Assembly (NCBI RefSeq): GCF_020382885.2
Contig: NC_058501.1
Span: forward strand, 15,204,501 to 15,268,500
Reading direction: 5' to 3'
DNA from: Scatophagus argus
Lineage: Eukaryota; Chordata; Actinopteri; Scatophagidae
Length of the DNA stretch: 64,000 nt
Shown: positions 1 through 14,000 of the stretch, one piece after another
Layout of the letters: every line of letters begins with the position of its first letter
How positions within the stretch are numbered: the first letter of the stretch is position 1
Notes under the pieces: model-generated
Databases searched by the model: none
Told to the model about the DNA's origin: nothing
The model's input: only the letters and a program-made list of their open reading frames with translations
Program-made: the position numbers and the translations under genes

Positions 1-3000
1 CTTTTGAGGAAGATGAGAAATCAGTCGAGGATAAAACAGACAATCCTTCAAGCAGTGGCTTAAACTCTCAAGTTCAGGTCAAATTTGGTGACTTCACCTC
101 ACAGCTTGGTCCTAAAATGCCAGTTGATGGCCCTGTGGAGCCCCAGATTGCTAATGGCTTTGAGGTATCTGTCCCCAGAGATCAGGGACAGTCCAACAGG
201 GAGCCATGGTCCCAGCTTTCACCACTGAGGTCCACACTGAACACTAATGAAGGGGACAATGAAAAAGAAGCTGAGGTTGGATCGATCCAGCACACAACTG
301 ATGTCATGAATAGTTTGAAGCCGCTGCTCTACCTCCAGTCTCCGACTAGTGCTGGTCCCAACTCCTCAACTCCTCCCTCTCCACCCTCTGTCAGCCATCA
401 CCTTTCTCCTTGCTCCCCTCAGAAGGATGAAACTTGTTTCCTCAGCAATGCATCATCCCCTTTAGCACAACAAAGGAGTATCAAGACTAGTATTAAGTGT
501 GTTATGCACTCAGATGAAGATGACTCGGAGCCAGACTTAGGAAGTCCACTGGTGATCCGGGAGAGCCCAGAGTCTCTAATGTCCTCCTCTCCCAAATTTA
601 AATACCGAGCTAAAGTACAGACCCCTGAGCTGTTTCGTTCTCCTGATACAACTTCCTGTTTTGTTTCTCATCCTTCCCATCTCCCTTCACTGGCACCTGC
701 AAAACCTGAACCCCAGCTAGAGGAAGAGGAGCAACCTACCACCTCTAGTTCTCCCACCTCAGCTCCCCAAACACAGAGTTTCAAAGGTGGCCTTCCGTCT
801 GTCAGTACGGAGTCTGCATCAGTCCAAAAAGAGCAATACCCAGAGCATGTCATTGAAGAGAGAGATTCACCTGAGAGCCCACCACCCAGTGAGACAGGTC
901 TTGTCGTCCCCAAGAGAAGCAGCAGTCCTAATTTTGTCCAAACATCAGGTCTAGCAGTAAACCACGAGGATGTCCATCACCAAGAGGAGCTCATGGAAAG
1001 TGAGCCCAAAGAAGAGGACAGGCCAGGTGACACTGAAGCGCTGAGGGAAAAGGTGGCTGAAGATGCAAACGAGGAGAGCTGTGGTGTCAGCACTGAGGAT
1101 CCTGTGTCTGCAGAGACGGTTTCACCTCCATTGCGCCCGCTCAAAGTTAAGATCAAAACACACTCAGGCAGCATCACAAGGACTGTGAGTGGTGTCGCAC
1201 CTAAAAGAGGTGGAAGAGCCATTACAAAGGGTGTGGATAGTTCAAAATCTTCACCTGAACGTAACACAAGATCCAAGAGGGAGCTGTCGCAGCAGTCTCG
1301 GATGCCTACAATGACAATGCTCCAGGAAGACAAAACCGCAGCAGACAACAAATCTAAAGTTTCCCCCACAGCTGTTAGCATCACCAAAACTGCAGCCCTG
1401 CCCTCCGTCTCTGTCTCCTTCCCCAGAGTCAGCCCAGGTGGGGTCAGTTCTCGAAGCGTGAGTAAGAAAAGTCTGAACAGTGGGATGACACTTCCAGCAC
1501 CGTCACCTCTGCTCCATCCTCAGAGTGGCAGCAGACCAGCCTCCATAGTTAACAGCACAGGGGCAATCATATCCAAGAGTCAGACCAACCTGGTAGAAGC
1601 TTTCAACAAGATTCTCAACAACAGGAACCTGCTGCCCAGCTATAAACCAGATCTGAGTTCACCTCTTCCTGCAGAGTGGGGTCTTCCTCTGCCTACTCAG
1701 GTAAGTTGTCAATATATTGCTCATACAATTAGTTGATCAGTATAAAAATTAATGGTCAGCTATTTTCATGATTTTTTACAACCAAACCAAAGGACCAGAC
1801 AGCACAGATTTTGCCTAACAGGAAAACGGTAATGAATAAATTAATGAACATGTGTGGGTTGTATTAACATTCAAATGAACCACATCATATGCATTCTTGT
1901 TTACACCAGCACCGTGTCAAAAGAAAGAGAAAACAATGTCTGTTAATTTGCAATGACAAAACATGGGTGCAGTTCAGCAGGAAGATAAGGAGGGGTCACC
2001 AAATATAACAGACACTTTCATTTCTCTTTATTGTGGCATTGAGATTTTCTATAGGAAAAGCTGAAATGTTTTTTGTTCCACCGTTTGACTGAGACAGGCT
2101 TCGCCCTGATCCACTGGAGCAAAATATGTTGCTGTTGATGAAGCAAATGTATGAACCAGCCTGATATGGTCTGAGCATGGCAAGCCCAGTTGTAATACAG
2201 ACAGTTCTGAAGGGTGTGACTCCCCATCTATTGACAATTGTAAAGTAGTCTTTACAAAGTAAAGTTTTATCTGGATTTCTTTGGATTTACTGTCTTGAAT
2301 GTTTGCAGACATGTTACTGTGGGATCTGGCAAATCACAATAAACTTTTTCATTATATTCTAACATTTTAAGAACAAAACAAAACAAGTAAAATCTGCGGT
2401 TAAATCAGTAATTTATCTGAACAGAGTACTCCTAATACAAACCCATGACAAATTAAGTTGATCTCGGTGAGACTGCTTTGTTTTCAATTATGTGAAATGT
2501 ACAGGAAGAGGGTGTGTGCTGTATAACTCATCTGATATCGCATTATAAACCATGCTGTGCCGTGCTGTGACATGATGTTCCTTACAGGGTGAAATCCATC
2601 TCCAGTAGAACCAGGTCTTTTTTATCAGAATTTCATGACAAGCTCACGTCATTGTATTATTTCATATTAATGTACCAACGTCCCTTGAAGGGTTACCGCT
2701 GTTTGGAGTGTGGTGATGCCTTTGCGCTGGAGCAGAGTTTGGCACGGCACTACGCTCGGCGCTCGCTGAGGATTGAAGTGACCTGTAATCACTGCGCCAA
2801 GCGGCTGGCCTTCTTCAACAAGTGCAGCCTGCTTTTACACGCCAGGGAGCATAAGGAGAAAGGCCTGATCATGCAGTGTTCGCACCTGGTCATGAAACCT
2901 GTACCTGTGGAGCAGATGATTGGCCAGCTGGAACTCTCGGCAGTTGGTTGGTGAACATTGTTTCTGTTGTTCAGCTTTTTTCAGATGTGATTCTTGTGTG

Positions 3001-5598
3001 TGCTTATGTGTCTCTTCATCTCTTCTGTCCTCCTTTTCAGGATCATCATCATCATCCTTTTTAGGCCAGACCACCCCTAACGCTACACCCCCACCACAGA
3101 AAGCATTATCCAGTAAGAAAGCAGAGGCAGTGCAATACATCAGTACTAAATGTCCTGAGTGTCAGGCTCAGTTCAGCAGCAAAGAAGAGATGACTGAGCA
3201 TTTCCAAGAAATCAAACCAGCACAAACCACTGTGAGTCTTTTGAGCAACAAGAAGTTTTGAGAATGAGAAAGAAAGTGAACTGTAATTTACTTCTTTTCT
3301 TTATCTATTCCTTCTTCTTCTGTTTTTCTCCAGTCGTGCACAGAGTGTTCTCCTCCCATGCTTCTGTCCAACAGCTGCAGCGCAGCAGCTCATCAGCGCA
3401 TCCATCAAGGCTTCCCGCCACACGTCTGCCCAGAGTGCGGGGTTGTGTCTGAGCAGCCGCTGTTTCAGACACACCTGGACGAGGCCTGTTTGCACTTCGC
3501 ACGCCGCATTGGATACAAGTGTGAAATATTCCAACGTGGTTGTTTGTTTATATACTCATACGTCCGTGTTTCACCTCATTTCTTTGTCGTTTAACAATTC
3601 GTTCTCTCTGCAGATGTTCCAGTTGTCTGGTGGTGTTTGGAGGACTCAACTCAATGAAGTCTCACATCCAACAGGCTCATTGTGATATGTTCCACAAATG
3701 CCCCAGCTGCCCGATGGCTTTTAAGTCTGCTCCTAGCATACAGAATCACATCAGTGCCCAGCATCCAACGCTCACTGGAGGACAGACCATGTAAGATATA
3801 TATATATATCTCTCTATATATGTACACACATAAACACACAGAAATGTTTTCCTTTTAATTAACTGGCCCTGTTTTTTATGCCTGTACAGGTTGATCTATA
3901 AATGTGTGATGTGTGACACAGTGTTTACCCACAAGCCCCTGCTGTATGTCCACTTTGACACTCATTTGACCAATCAGAAGGTGCATGTGTATAAATGCCC
4001 TCAGTGCACCAAATTATTTTCTCAAAGGAATTCACTACTGGATCATTTCAAGGTATGTACATGCTCATATAGTGCTTGATATAGTCCAGTTAGTGTTAAG
4101 ACAAAAAAATACCTCTTTCTCTGCCTCCATGTTTTTTCTGTCTATATCTTTTACCCAGTTCTCTTTCTGTTCCTCAGACTCATGTGACTCCCGCAGTGAA
4201 ACAAGAGTTGTCTTCGTCTCAAGCCGCTTCCTCTCATTCACGTCCTGCATTGAGTTCAGATGGGGAAGAATGGTTGGATGAAGTTAAAGAGAAGACGGAA
4301 AGGATTAAAGCCCCTTCAGGGTGGAAGTGTGCGCCTTGCCACAGACGCTACACAGACCGGGAACACTACATCACCCATATGGCTGAACAACATGGAAAGG
4401 TTTGAAAGTCCACCCTCCCTCTAAAGTCTGAGATATATAATTCTACTTAATTCATTTCGAATTGATGTATCTGTATGTCTTTGCACTTGTGTTACACAGA
4501 CTCTGAAGAAGTTCCCTTGTAACAAGTGTGAGAGCTCCTTCACCACCACTTCAAGTCTGAGACGTCACATCAGAGACAAACACAAAGTCACAAATCGTGG
4601 CTTTCGATGCCAGTGAGTTTCCCGTAGTTTTGCTGGCATTTTGTGCAGGAGTTGAAGCCGTGATCACTGATTTTATGAAGGCATATGCTGTCAGATGTGT
4701 TGACTACAAATGTTTATTTTTAAACAAACTCTGATATCCACTTGATGCTTATGTCTTAACTTCATTTGCATATGTGTGGATCTGTAGGTTCTGTAGTGAA
4801 AGTAAGAAAATGTTCAGCAGCAGAGCGATGTTGGAGAGACATGTTCAGCTGAGACACAGTGTGGACACAGAAAGCCGGGACGCTCTGATGGTAAGACATG
4901 TTTTTGTATTTCTTTGAAGAAGCCAGACAGGAAACACTATTTGCTAAAATGTCATTAACGGCAGTCATCTTGGTTTCCTGTGCTCGCAGGGAGGCGGCGA
5001 TGAGGCAGACAGTTCCTCGGAGCAGGACAGCAGTTTGGGGGCTCGCCGGAGACGCAGAGGAGCTGTGAAGATGGAGCAGGATGAAGAGACAACAGATGGA
5101 GTGAGTCCAGTGAAAAAGTTGCATTCCTCCTCCTCTGTCCCCTACTCCCTTCCTGAGTCTGGGTTCCGCTGTGCCCCCTGTGGCTTCACCACAGAGGGCC
5201 AGGCGTCATTCCTGGACCACATCAGCCAGCATCGGCGGGGAGGGACGGAGGGCAGCAGTCTGCAGTGTCTACAGTGTGGTGCCTGCTTCACATCCACCTC
5301 CTCCCTGTCACGACATCGCTTCATTACCCACAAAGTGAGAGATGCATTCACTGACAGCCAGCAGTCCCACGGCCTGCCCCCAGCACCTTCCCCTGCTCAC
5401 AGCAGGAACCACGATGAGAAGAGTTCTGTGGATGATTCTGCACCAGCATCACCGTCCTCTCAGGGTATGGACGAGGAGGACACGCTGACTTGTAAGGTGT
5501 GCCGCAAACGCTTTGAAAAGGCATCAGATCTGAATACACACTTCAGAACACACGGTATGGCTTTTATCAGCGCAAGGAATGCAGGAAAAGCAACCTGA
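1..5598 (+). CDS. znf687: Zinc finger protein 687 (5' partial)
   Basis: C2H2 zinc-finger nuclear protein. Family knowledge: ZNF687 pairs with ZNF592 and ZMYND8 in a chromatin complex, and human mutations cause a bone disease. Exons read as 1-1700 (frame open from base 3, so the start lies upstream), 2691-2946, 3041-3231, 3334-3518, 3614-3790, 3890-4052, 4178-4399, 4500-4612, 4788-4890 and 4990-5598. They join in frame to 1238 residues plus stop, close to the 1237 of the human protein even without the missing N-terminus. The first exon encodes a long Ser/Pro/acidic disordered region with no fingers. The rest holds about ten dispersed C2H2 or C2H2-like units, e.g. [22 protein letters not shown]-like, [10 protein letters not shown] and [10 protein letters not shown]. 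The C-terminal [14 protein letters not shown] closely matches human ZNF687. The conserved block [17 protein letters not shown] precedes the first splice junction. ZNF592 is the closest alternative, but finger order and the C-terminus favour ZNF687. Confidence 0.93.
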
Positions 5599-7205
5599 GG
5601 CACCTGATTCGACAGGAATAATAGTGTCTGTTGCTTATGAAAGAAACAAGTGCCTTATTTGTGATCACACCTATGCACTAATTCAACCAAAGATTGGAAG
5701 ACAGAGTTTTTATATAAATAGATTGTAAAAAAAAAAAAAAAAGATTTTCAGTGTTAGAGATCAGCCTTACCCTTGCACTTCTGACACTCAGGACCTGATG
5801 CTGCATTTCTGTGTTGGTAATGATCGAGCGACTTCTCAGTCGGGGAGCCGTCAGTCTGACTGGTTCACTGCTGTGACCACATTCACATGATAACGTGCCT
5901 GTTGAGAACTGTGAATGTTAGAACCAAATTCCACTGTGATTGCGATGGCTGTTGTTGACACAGCGATGGAATGTTTTGATAGCGATGTTGTCATCCTACT
6001 GAGGAGATCCTTGAATGGCAAACCCAGATGTTTTTCCATAAAGTCCCTCTTTATTTTTTACAGACTCATGGCGTTGGTTGAGATTATGTTAGCTTAGTAC
6101 ATATTAAGCATTTTAGTGAACTTTGAGTTTGCTTACGATGGGTAACCCATCAAATTTCGTGTGTGTGGGTTTTCATGGACAGTGTTTCCCTCCAGAGCTG
6201 CTGTGGAGGGTCAGAAGACTGTTACTTTGGAAGATACCCACTTAATTCTTCTAACTTCATATTAGCTTCAGCTGGATTGAGGACAGTAAGTCTTGTCTTA
6301 ATCCCCCATCATTGCCTTCGAATCATGTATGGAAAGAGTCTCTTCACCGCCAGCATGGACAGGAGGAATACAGTAACTCCCTCAGCGCATGTATTGTTTC
6401 CAGATGAGCCTGAGAAAATGTGAACCTATCCTTTAAATGTTTACTGGTATTGATAATGTGTTTGAAGCCCCCGCACGTTTATATTTATATTGTGCTTCAA
6501 GGAGAACTTTGTGAGAGATAGAAATACAATCTGAAAATGTCACTTGGAAAATGGTCAGCAGTAGTAAAGTATATTTAAATAAATGGGGTTTAATACTTTT
6601 TAAAAGTAGAATGTACTCTATTTACATCAGATTGAGAAATTAATTCCTCCTCTCTGTGCAAGGGCTGGAAGTAAAATTATGTATTTGGCTTTTCAGTTTG
6701 GGATTTGTTGGTCTAAAGCTTTTTTAATGAGATTACTGTAAAAAGATCAGTATGTGTGTGATTATGTGTATGTTTCGCTAAGAAGATGAGAACATGTTGG
6801 ACTTTGTATATTTAGTCTTTGTTCTGCATAACTGACTTCAGCGCTGGTGAACTACATGAATATAATCATGTTGCTCAGTGACTGTTAGCACCGTAGCAAA
6901 ATTGTTACTTGATATAAAGATGTCTGAGAGGTTTTGAGTGCTGTGTTTTGACATTTTTTATTTTATTTTCTTTGGCTAGTAGCACCTTTTTTTTTTTTTT
7001 AGCTGTTGTCTGATATGGCTGACAAGCTGGTGGTTCCCTGAAGTATCTCTGGTAGTGTTCTGTAGTCATCTGCGACCTGTTTGCGCTTGTGTTTACTTCC
7101 TCAGGAGATTGTCCAATGCTTTAACACACACTGTTCTGTTTAACCTTTTCTGTTTTTACATTGACAAAACAAATTTCTAATCAAAATAAATGTTTATAAA
7201 AACAA
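5599..7205 (+). other. znf687: znf687 3' untranslated region
   Basis: About 1.6 kb of AT-rich sequence without a credible exon follows the stop codon. A canonical AATAAA polyadenylation signal at 7185-7190 is the first good one in a suitable context, so the transcript probably ends near 7205. Short open frames here are not conserved-looking. The extent is inferred from the signal only. Confidence 0.55.
7185..7190 (+). terminator. Polyadenylation signal AATAAA (znf687)
   Basis: Canonical AATAAA about 1.6 kb after the znf687 stop, followed by an A-rich then T-rich stretch. Confidence 0.5.
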
Positions 7206-7457
7206 AAAAAAGCTGATTCAAAATTGTCATATTGTCTGTTTAATTTGCTTTTCATCTTCAAATACAGCAGTAATTGATTAAGTGTATTGATATTTGTTGA
7301 GTTTGAACATTGTTCATTTTCCATTTTGTCAGTGCAGTATCACATATCCAGATAATGAGATAAAGATGTTCCATATAGTGGACAACAGACATGGATTAAA
7401 TATTCCTCTTCATTCTATTAAAATATACTTTCTTATAAATACAGAGATAGAATATTT

Positions 7458-7737
7458 AAAGGTCCAGTGCGTAGAATTTAGTTGGCTCTATTAGCAGAAA
7501 TGGAATATAATATTCATAATGTTCTATTATCACCTGAAAATAAGAACAGTGTTTTTGTTATCTTAAAGGGACCGGATCCTTTCTGTCCTTTTCTGGTCCT
7601 CTGTGGAGTCCACCACTGACCATCGTAGGTTCTCCTACGTGCTGTGGGGAGGGAGGCTGTGTTGAGGAGTATTCATTTGGTTGCAGTCTGCTACATTACC
7701 GCTAGATGCAGCTAAATCCTAAACACTGGGCCTTTGA
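7458..7737. mobile_element. Short non-autonomous DNA transposon (MITE-like)
   Basis: About 280 bp bounded by imperfect inverted ends. The left end reads AAAGGTCCAGTGCGTAGAAT. The right end, read on the other strand, is AAAGGCCCAGTGTTTAGGAT. There is no coding capacity. A sequence starting with the same motif (GGTCCAGTGTGTAGGATTTA) lies at 25911-26115 inside il6r. Such elements are common in fish introns and intergenic DNA. The element sits between the convergent 3' ends of znf687 and otoa. Confidence 0.65.
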
Positions 7738-8003
7738 AAGTGAATGCCATAAAATGTAATAACAATAGAATCTACACATCTTACCAGGTCATATGATTAC
7801 GTTTTGTGCTTGTTGCTGTTCGCAGCCACACTCTACGCTCACACATAAGTTGTCTCAGACAGTCCATCGATGAAAAACACGCCTTCATCCCAAATTATAA
7901 AAATGACATCTTGTCTCGAGTGTACGATAATGATAACTTCTGTGTGCGCGGTTCTCTAAAGCTCCTACGCAGTTTTGTAGCAGGATTTGGTGGCGCTCTG
8001 TTC

Positions 8004-11000
8004 TCACAGCAGCAGGAAGCCAGTGAAGAGAAAGAGAAGGGGCTTCACGAAGGCTGAGATCCCCTCGACACTCAGTGACGGAGCTCCTGAATGAGAGTGA
8101 CAGGAACACTGAATGCGAAGATTTCCTCACTGAGAGGTATCAGTGGACTCAGACAGTATTGATGACAGGTATAAACTTAAAGTTTGCTTCTCATGTAAAA
8201 GAATCAAAACTGTTGAAACTTAGAAATTGGCAGGATAGCAATGAGCTGAAATCAGTTTTAAAGTTCAGTAAAGCTGAAGGGAAGCAGCAGATTTAGATAA
8301 TTCACATTATTCTCCCTATTCCTTCCATATTAGCACATTGATTTCACATTGTCATTTGTTGTTATTTATAACCTTGTTGTGATTTAGTCATTAATGATAT
8401 GGAATAAACTTTATTTTTGATTTATTTATATGGCAGCTTTTGATAGCAGGTTGGTAAACAATTAACCTTATGGGAAATGCACTGGTAGTATTTAAACGCT
8501 GAAAAGAACGTGAATTTAGAGTATTGCACATGCATCTTCCTACCTGACTCTCCTGGGCTTTGTGTTTGTTGCGCACGAGACCCGGTCGCGGCCCTTTCGA
8601 GCGCGGCCAGTTGCACGTCTCTTAGGGCAGCCTGCTGTTCACTGGTTACCATTGCAGCATTATCAGGTCCGAGAGCCTCCAGGTGAGCAGCAGAGAGGGC
8701 CTGGAGGGAAAACAGGAAGTGCCAGAGAGGTCAAAGGGTGAAAGAATCTTATCAGATCCTTCACTTAAGTAATACAAGAGTGTATAGCAGGTACTTGATT
8801 AAAATAATACTCATTAAGCCATATGATCCCTTTCATGGTGCTACCGTGCATGCAAATTTTATACATATTTACACATATACAAAGGATGCTGTATGTATGT
8901 ATCTCTGATGCATTAACACCGTGTGTGAGTGTCATTTTGGCTGTAATTATTTGAAGTGGAGCACATCTCACCCACGAAACAATTTAACCAGCAATTTCTG
9001 ACAATATTCGGCGATGTACAAAAAAATATTCAAACCAGTTTTACTTGAAAGAAGAAGATTAATGCAGGATGAGTTACTAATATTACGACAAAGTTGCTTT
9101 TACAAAATTTGCAATGAAAACAGGTTGTAATAGTCTTTCTACTATTGTCTACCTACTTGGTTTTTAAAAGAACAAAGCATTATTTTCTAAAAGCCGATCA
9201 TGCTTTGTATGACAAATAATATGCTAAAACAAAACACAGATGCCAGATAAATGTACTTTACCAGAGTAAAAGGTACAATATTTCCCTTTTGAAATAAGTA
9301 CCTCTTTATAAATAGTTCATGAGTAAATGTACTTTGTATTTTCCTTTCATGATCTTTTAACCGTCAAATCCATCAGTGGTGAGCAACTGAGAAAGCTACT
9401 TACGGCCAAGTTGCTTGGTGGTATGCGAGGGACACACGACTTGCTGATGAATGAGAAGACAGACGGGTCTAAAGAAGCAAGTTCAGCTGCACCCAAACCA
9501 GCTGAGAGAGACAGAAATGTACGTTCAGTATTTTGTAAAATGCTGCCGAGCAAAGGCACAGGACCAGAACTGAAAGTTTCTGCACCAGCTGATGGTTTAC
9601 TGTACTTCTGAAGAATGCTACAGTGAGGTCTGGTTTCCTGTAGAGAACACAGATTACTGGGGATCATCTAACCGATAATGTTGCCCAGATCTGAGACTTC
9701 TGCTTCAGTCCAGGTGCTGGGATGTCCAAACGCAGACACAGCAAGCCTTTTTAACTGCTGTGTAACACTGATGGAGCACTGAACACCATCCATTGAGTCC
9801 ACAGCTTCCCTGTGAAACACACACAAACACACCACACGTTATGTAGTCGTGACCACAACACACTCTGCAGCTCATCGTCAAAATACTCTGCTGAGGAGAA
9901 TGTGTTCTCAGTGGGAAGCTTGTAAGAAATATCACTGTTAATTGTCTCACTGTTAATTGTCAGATTTGCTACAAAACTAAGCATCCTGATTAAATTAGTA
10001 GTATTACTAAAGACATATGTCACTTAGACCAGATTAGGGAAAAGGCTGCCTCTCTCTCTAAAACTATTAGTAGCGTTGGGTGCTTTTGTGAAGGTTTATA
10101 TGACGGGTTAATCAGATTCAGACTAATTTGTGATTATTGCAAGCTGAAAGTGGCACCATAATAAAATCACAAGTGACGAACTTGAAGGCGTCCATGTTGA
10201 GCTGTCCGATCTCTCTGGAGTTTAGGCCACAGATGAAGCGGTTCAATGCTACCATCTCTACAACTCCCAGCTGCTGCGCTGTCACGTTGTTGTATTTGGC
10301 AACAGCCTTCCACACTGGCTCCATCTATTGACACAGGTCGGTCATCTTGATTAAGAGAACATCGTGATAACGGATACATGCATTGAAGCTGTTTTTCTTA
10401 CTTTACCTGCGACTCACTCCAGCCACAGCGGGCAATTTCTTCCAGAGTGTCCAGGGAGAGGGGGAGCTGCTCCAGGTCTGTGTTGGAGAGGCCCTGAGTT
10501 ATACACCCCATCTGCATCACCTCACTTTCAGTCATGTTTGACACTGGGCCAAAGGCCTGCAGAAACAAACAGAAACACTTTCAATTCAAATGTATTAGAC
10601 TTTTACACAGAAAATCATTGTGTTGGCTATAAAAAATTGGATTATGTTATTATTAATAGTTACAGCTTTTAGTGTATGAAGATTGTTAGAGAGGGAAGAA
10701 GGGATGGTACAAAGGGAAGGGTTATTTTTTAATTCATGTGTAAAAACTGTTCAGCTAATGTCTCCTGGTTTAGGCCAGAATGTTAGTTTAGTGCAGAGTG
10801 CACTTTTCTGTGTCGGTGTGACATTTGGTGGATATTGTGAAAATTATTGTCCCATTTAAATTTTAGGTTTTGAGTTAGTTCGTCAGGTAGTTTCTAATTT
10901 TAAAATATTTGTGTACTTTAATTGTATGACTGAAATGACTGTCAACACCACAATTAAGTCAAGTGAACAATAAAACAAACCAAATATGTAAGAATGACAG

Positions 11001-14000
11001 GAAACTATATGTTGATTTTCTCCCTCCATCACTGTGCCAGAGGAGTCCTCTGCTGCCTGAATAAACAGATCCAGGATCAGTGCCTCCACCGTACCTCAGT
11101 TGCCTTTTTCCTAAGCACGGCCAGTTGATCTGCACTGTAGTCAGAGATCTTCCCAAGTGTTTCTACTGTAGCAGTGAAGGTTTCGACTGACATCTGATCG
11201 AGCTGTTCGGCTCTCCAGTAGACGTTGTTCATTCCCAGTTCTTCTATTAGCTCCACAGTCGGTACTTGAGCATTTGCTGTGCTACTGTCAGTTCCAGTGT
11301 TGCTACGTGCTGCAGTTGATGTGGTGGTGGTGAGAATGAAGACTTTCTTTTTCAACGTGTCAGAGGCCTGAGACAGGCGTGACCACAGGAAAAAGAGAAC
11401 GTCTTTCATCCACGGCTGATGGAGGTAGAGAGAAGGGGAATAAACAAACATGGCCAAATCATTGTCATCATTTTGAGAGATTAATTGACTATTGATGAAA
11501 ATGTGTAAAAGCACAAACTCAGGATGTTATGTGGTGCATTAATGTCCGAATGATATGAAAAGAAAAGAGATGAGACCTTATTAGGCAGAGCGGATGTAGC
11601 ATTATCATCCAAAAGCAGGAGAGGACCCAGCTTTTCCATAGTCTCAGCTGACCAATCAGATGGATCTCTGCAGAAGATTTAAAAAAAAAAATGCATCTAA
11701 TTCTTGCTTTCTCTGCAGTAAGCTCAGTGTCCACAGGGAGCCTGTCCTACCCAAAAGTGTCGTTGACCAGCTGAATTAGATTTGCCCTGTGGTGTTGAGG
11801 AATATGCTGGCAGGAAGCCATGGCCTGGAGGGTGGAGTTGAGGACACTGGACGCCACGAGACGCAGTTGGGAAGGCTGAAGCTCACATAAGAGAGGTCCA
11901 AGCCTGGACACATCCTCAGTGCTCAGTCTGGATAGGTTTGTCCCCTGCAAACAGTAAACACAGCAAATATCATCGGCTGTTGTTATACACAGTGGACTTT
12001 GCAATCATCACCATCATCAAATCAGCAAATGTGGGAATATTTTTTTGGGAGCATTGTACAGACTTGGAGAATCCATGCTGTTCCAACAGCTCAAGCTCAG
12101 AACCTGAGAGCTTATATTAGCTTTTCATTTAAATTGACAGCTATCTGTGTCGTTGCTGACCAGGCAAAGCAGAGCTCTTTGGGTGAGAAAGGGGCGAGAG
12201 GGAGCACGAAGAGGCAGTGAGCTCAGGTTGGCCACCTCCATCTTGTCAAGAAACACGGGACACACAGAGTCGGGCAAGTCCATCACCTTCGACGGCCTGC
12301 GAATGAGATACGGAGCTCTGCCTTATTTCAGATTTTTTTAAAAGGCATTATAAAGTGAAATAGAGAGAAGACGGTTTGTTTACGGCAGATGAAGAAGTAA
12401 TGCTGTGGGAATCTGGTCCATCTCCTCCTCAGTGATGGTTTTGAAATAATCAGTTCTTTCTGTTTCTAAAGTTGCAAAAAGCTTCCGGGCAGCACATCCT
12501 GCCTGAAAAAAACATATTTATTATCGATTACTGTTGTGAGTTGATCTACTCTACATGTTTTATTTATGTGTGTGTATATATATATATACATATATATATA
12601 CATATATATATACACACACAGAATTAATACATACCTGCACTTTGGAGAGCCACTGTGGAGTCTCCCATATGGCCTGAGTCATGTCTTGCACATCACTGGC
12701 TGCTACTTTATCAATCATCTTACAGGTTATGCCCTGAAGGATTGAATGCAACCTCCTATTTTGACCAAAAATGTTTCAAATGTAAACCATGTAAAACAAT
12801 GGCAGAAGTTCTCACACAATAACAAGACCATGCACATTACCAAAACATCAGTAAAACAGCCTTAAACAGGAATTTGGTCATCATATTTATTTGTGTTATG
12901 GTTTTTGTGAAGACTCAGAAGTGAGGATTTATTTCAGTTTTTCTCATTTTTATTTCATGCTTGAAATAAAATGAAATGATAATAGAAGTGACCATCAGTT
13001 TGGATTCACATCTGCTGGTCACAATACAAACCACTTTAGCCTTGTCAGATGTTTTCATTGCGAGGCTTTTGTACTGTATAGTATTGTAATGAATGGGGTT
13101 TCTGTTGCGTTGTTGTTTGCTGTATATCTCACCTGTACTGAAGCTGATTTAGGTTCTGCATCTTTTTTGCCAGGTAAGCTGCCTGGAAAGATAAGACACC
13201 AAATTAAGAAATGCTTAGTAAATACAACAAATTACTCAGTTAACATTATTAACAATTAGCTTGTACATTTATGAAACTCTGTAATCCAGGCCAGTTTATG
13301 GAGAATGTATGCAAAACAATAATAATTTACAAATCACCAGCACAACAAGTCAGAAAGCCCAAGGCTGTTAGCAGAGAAGAGGGTCATTACCTGTGACAGA
13401 CGCCATATTTTATTCTCCACTTGATCCAAAGACGTGATGCTTGCTTTCGCCAGGACGCTCAAAGAGAGTCGGCGAAGCAAAGCACCCTGCAGCTTCTCCA
13501 CCAGCTCTGAGGGATGCACATCCTCACGCAGCTACAGGGAAACATTTCTTCCTTTTAAGTTGATCTTCACAGTTTATAGCAATGGCATCCCAGATGACAC
13601 AGATTACTTTTGTGTTTTGTGAAATTGTGATTTGTGATCCTGCTCCTTTCTCTCTTTACTCACCCCGTGCAGCATGGCCTTCAACTGCCCCTTCTTCATG
13701 AGCTTGGAGATGTTCATCAAGGCCTCTGTGTCATTCAGGAGCTCCCTGACTTTGACATGCTTGAGCACACAGTTTGGCAAACCTCCTGCAACTGATTGAA
13801 GGTCCATCAGCTCCTCACATGACACCTCTTTACACTGAGGGAAAGCAGAGTGTGATAAGTAGAGACTGAGAGGTGGAGCACGTTACAGTCAAGATACCAG
13901 CAGCCCTGCAGCCTCACCGTCGTGTTGCCCAGATGTTTCTTGACCAGGGTGCGCATCTGGCTCTGTGTCCATTGTACAGTGGCATTTTTGTAGATTTCTT

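Noticed and set aside
5035-5124. Independent small gene starting at 5035
   Set aside because: It is simply the continuation of the last znf687 exon, which begins at 4990.
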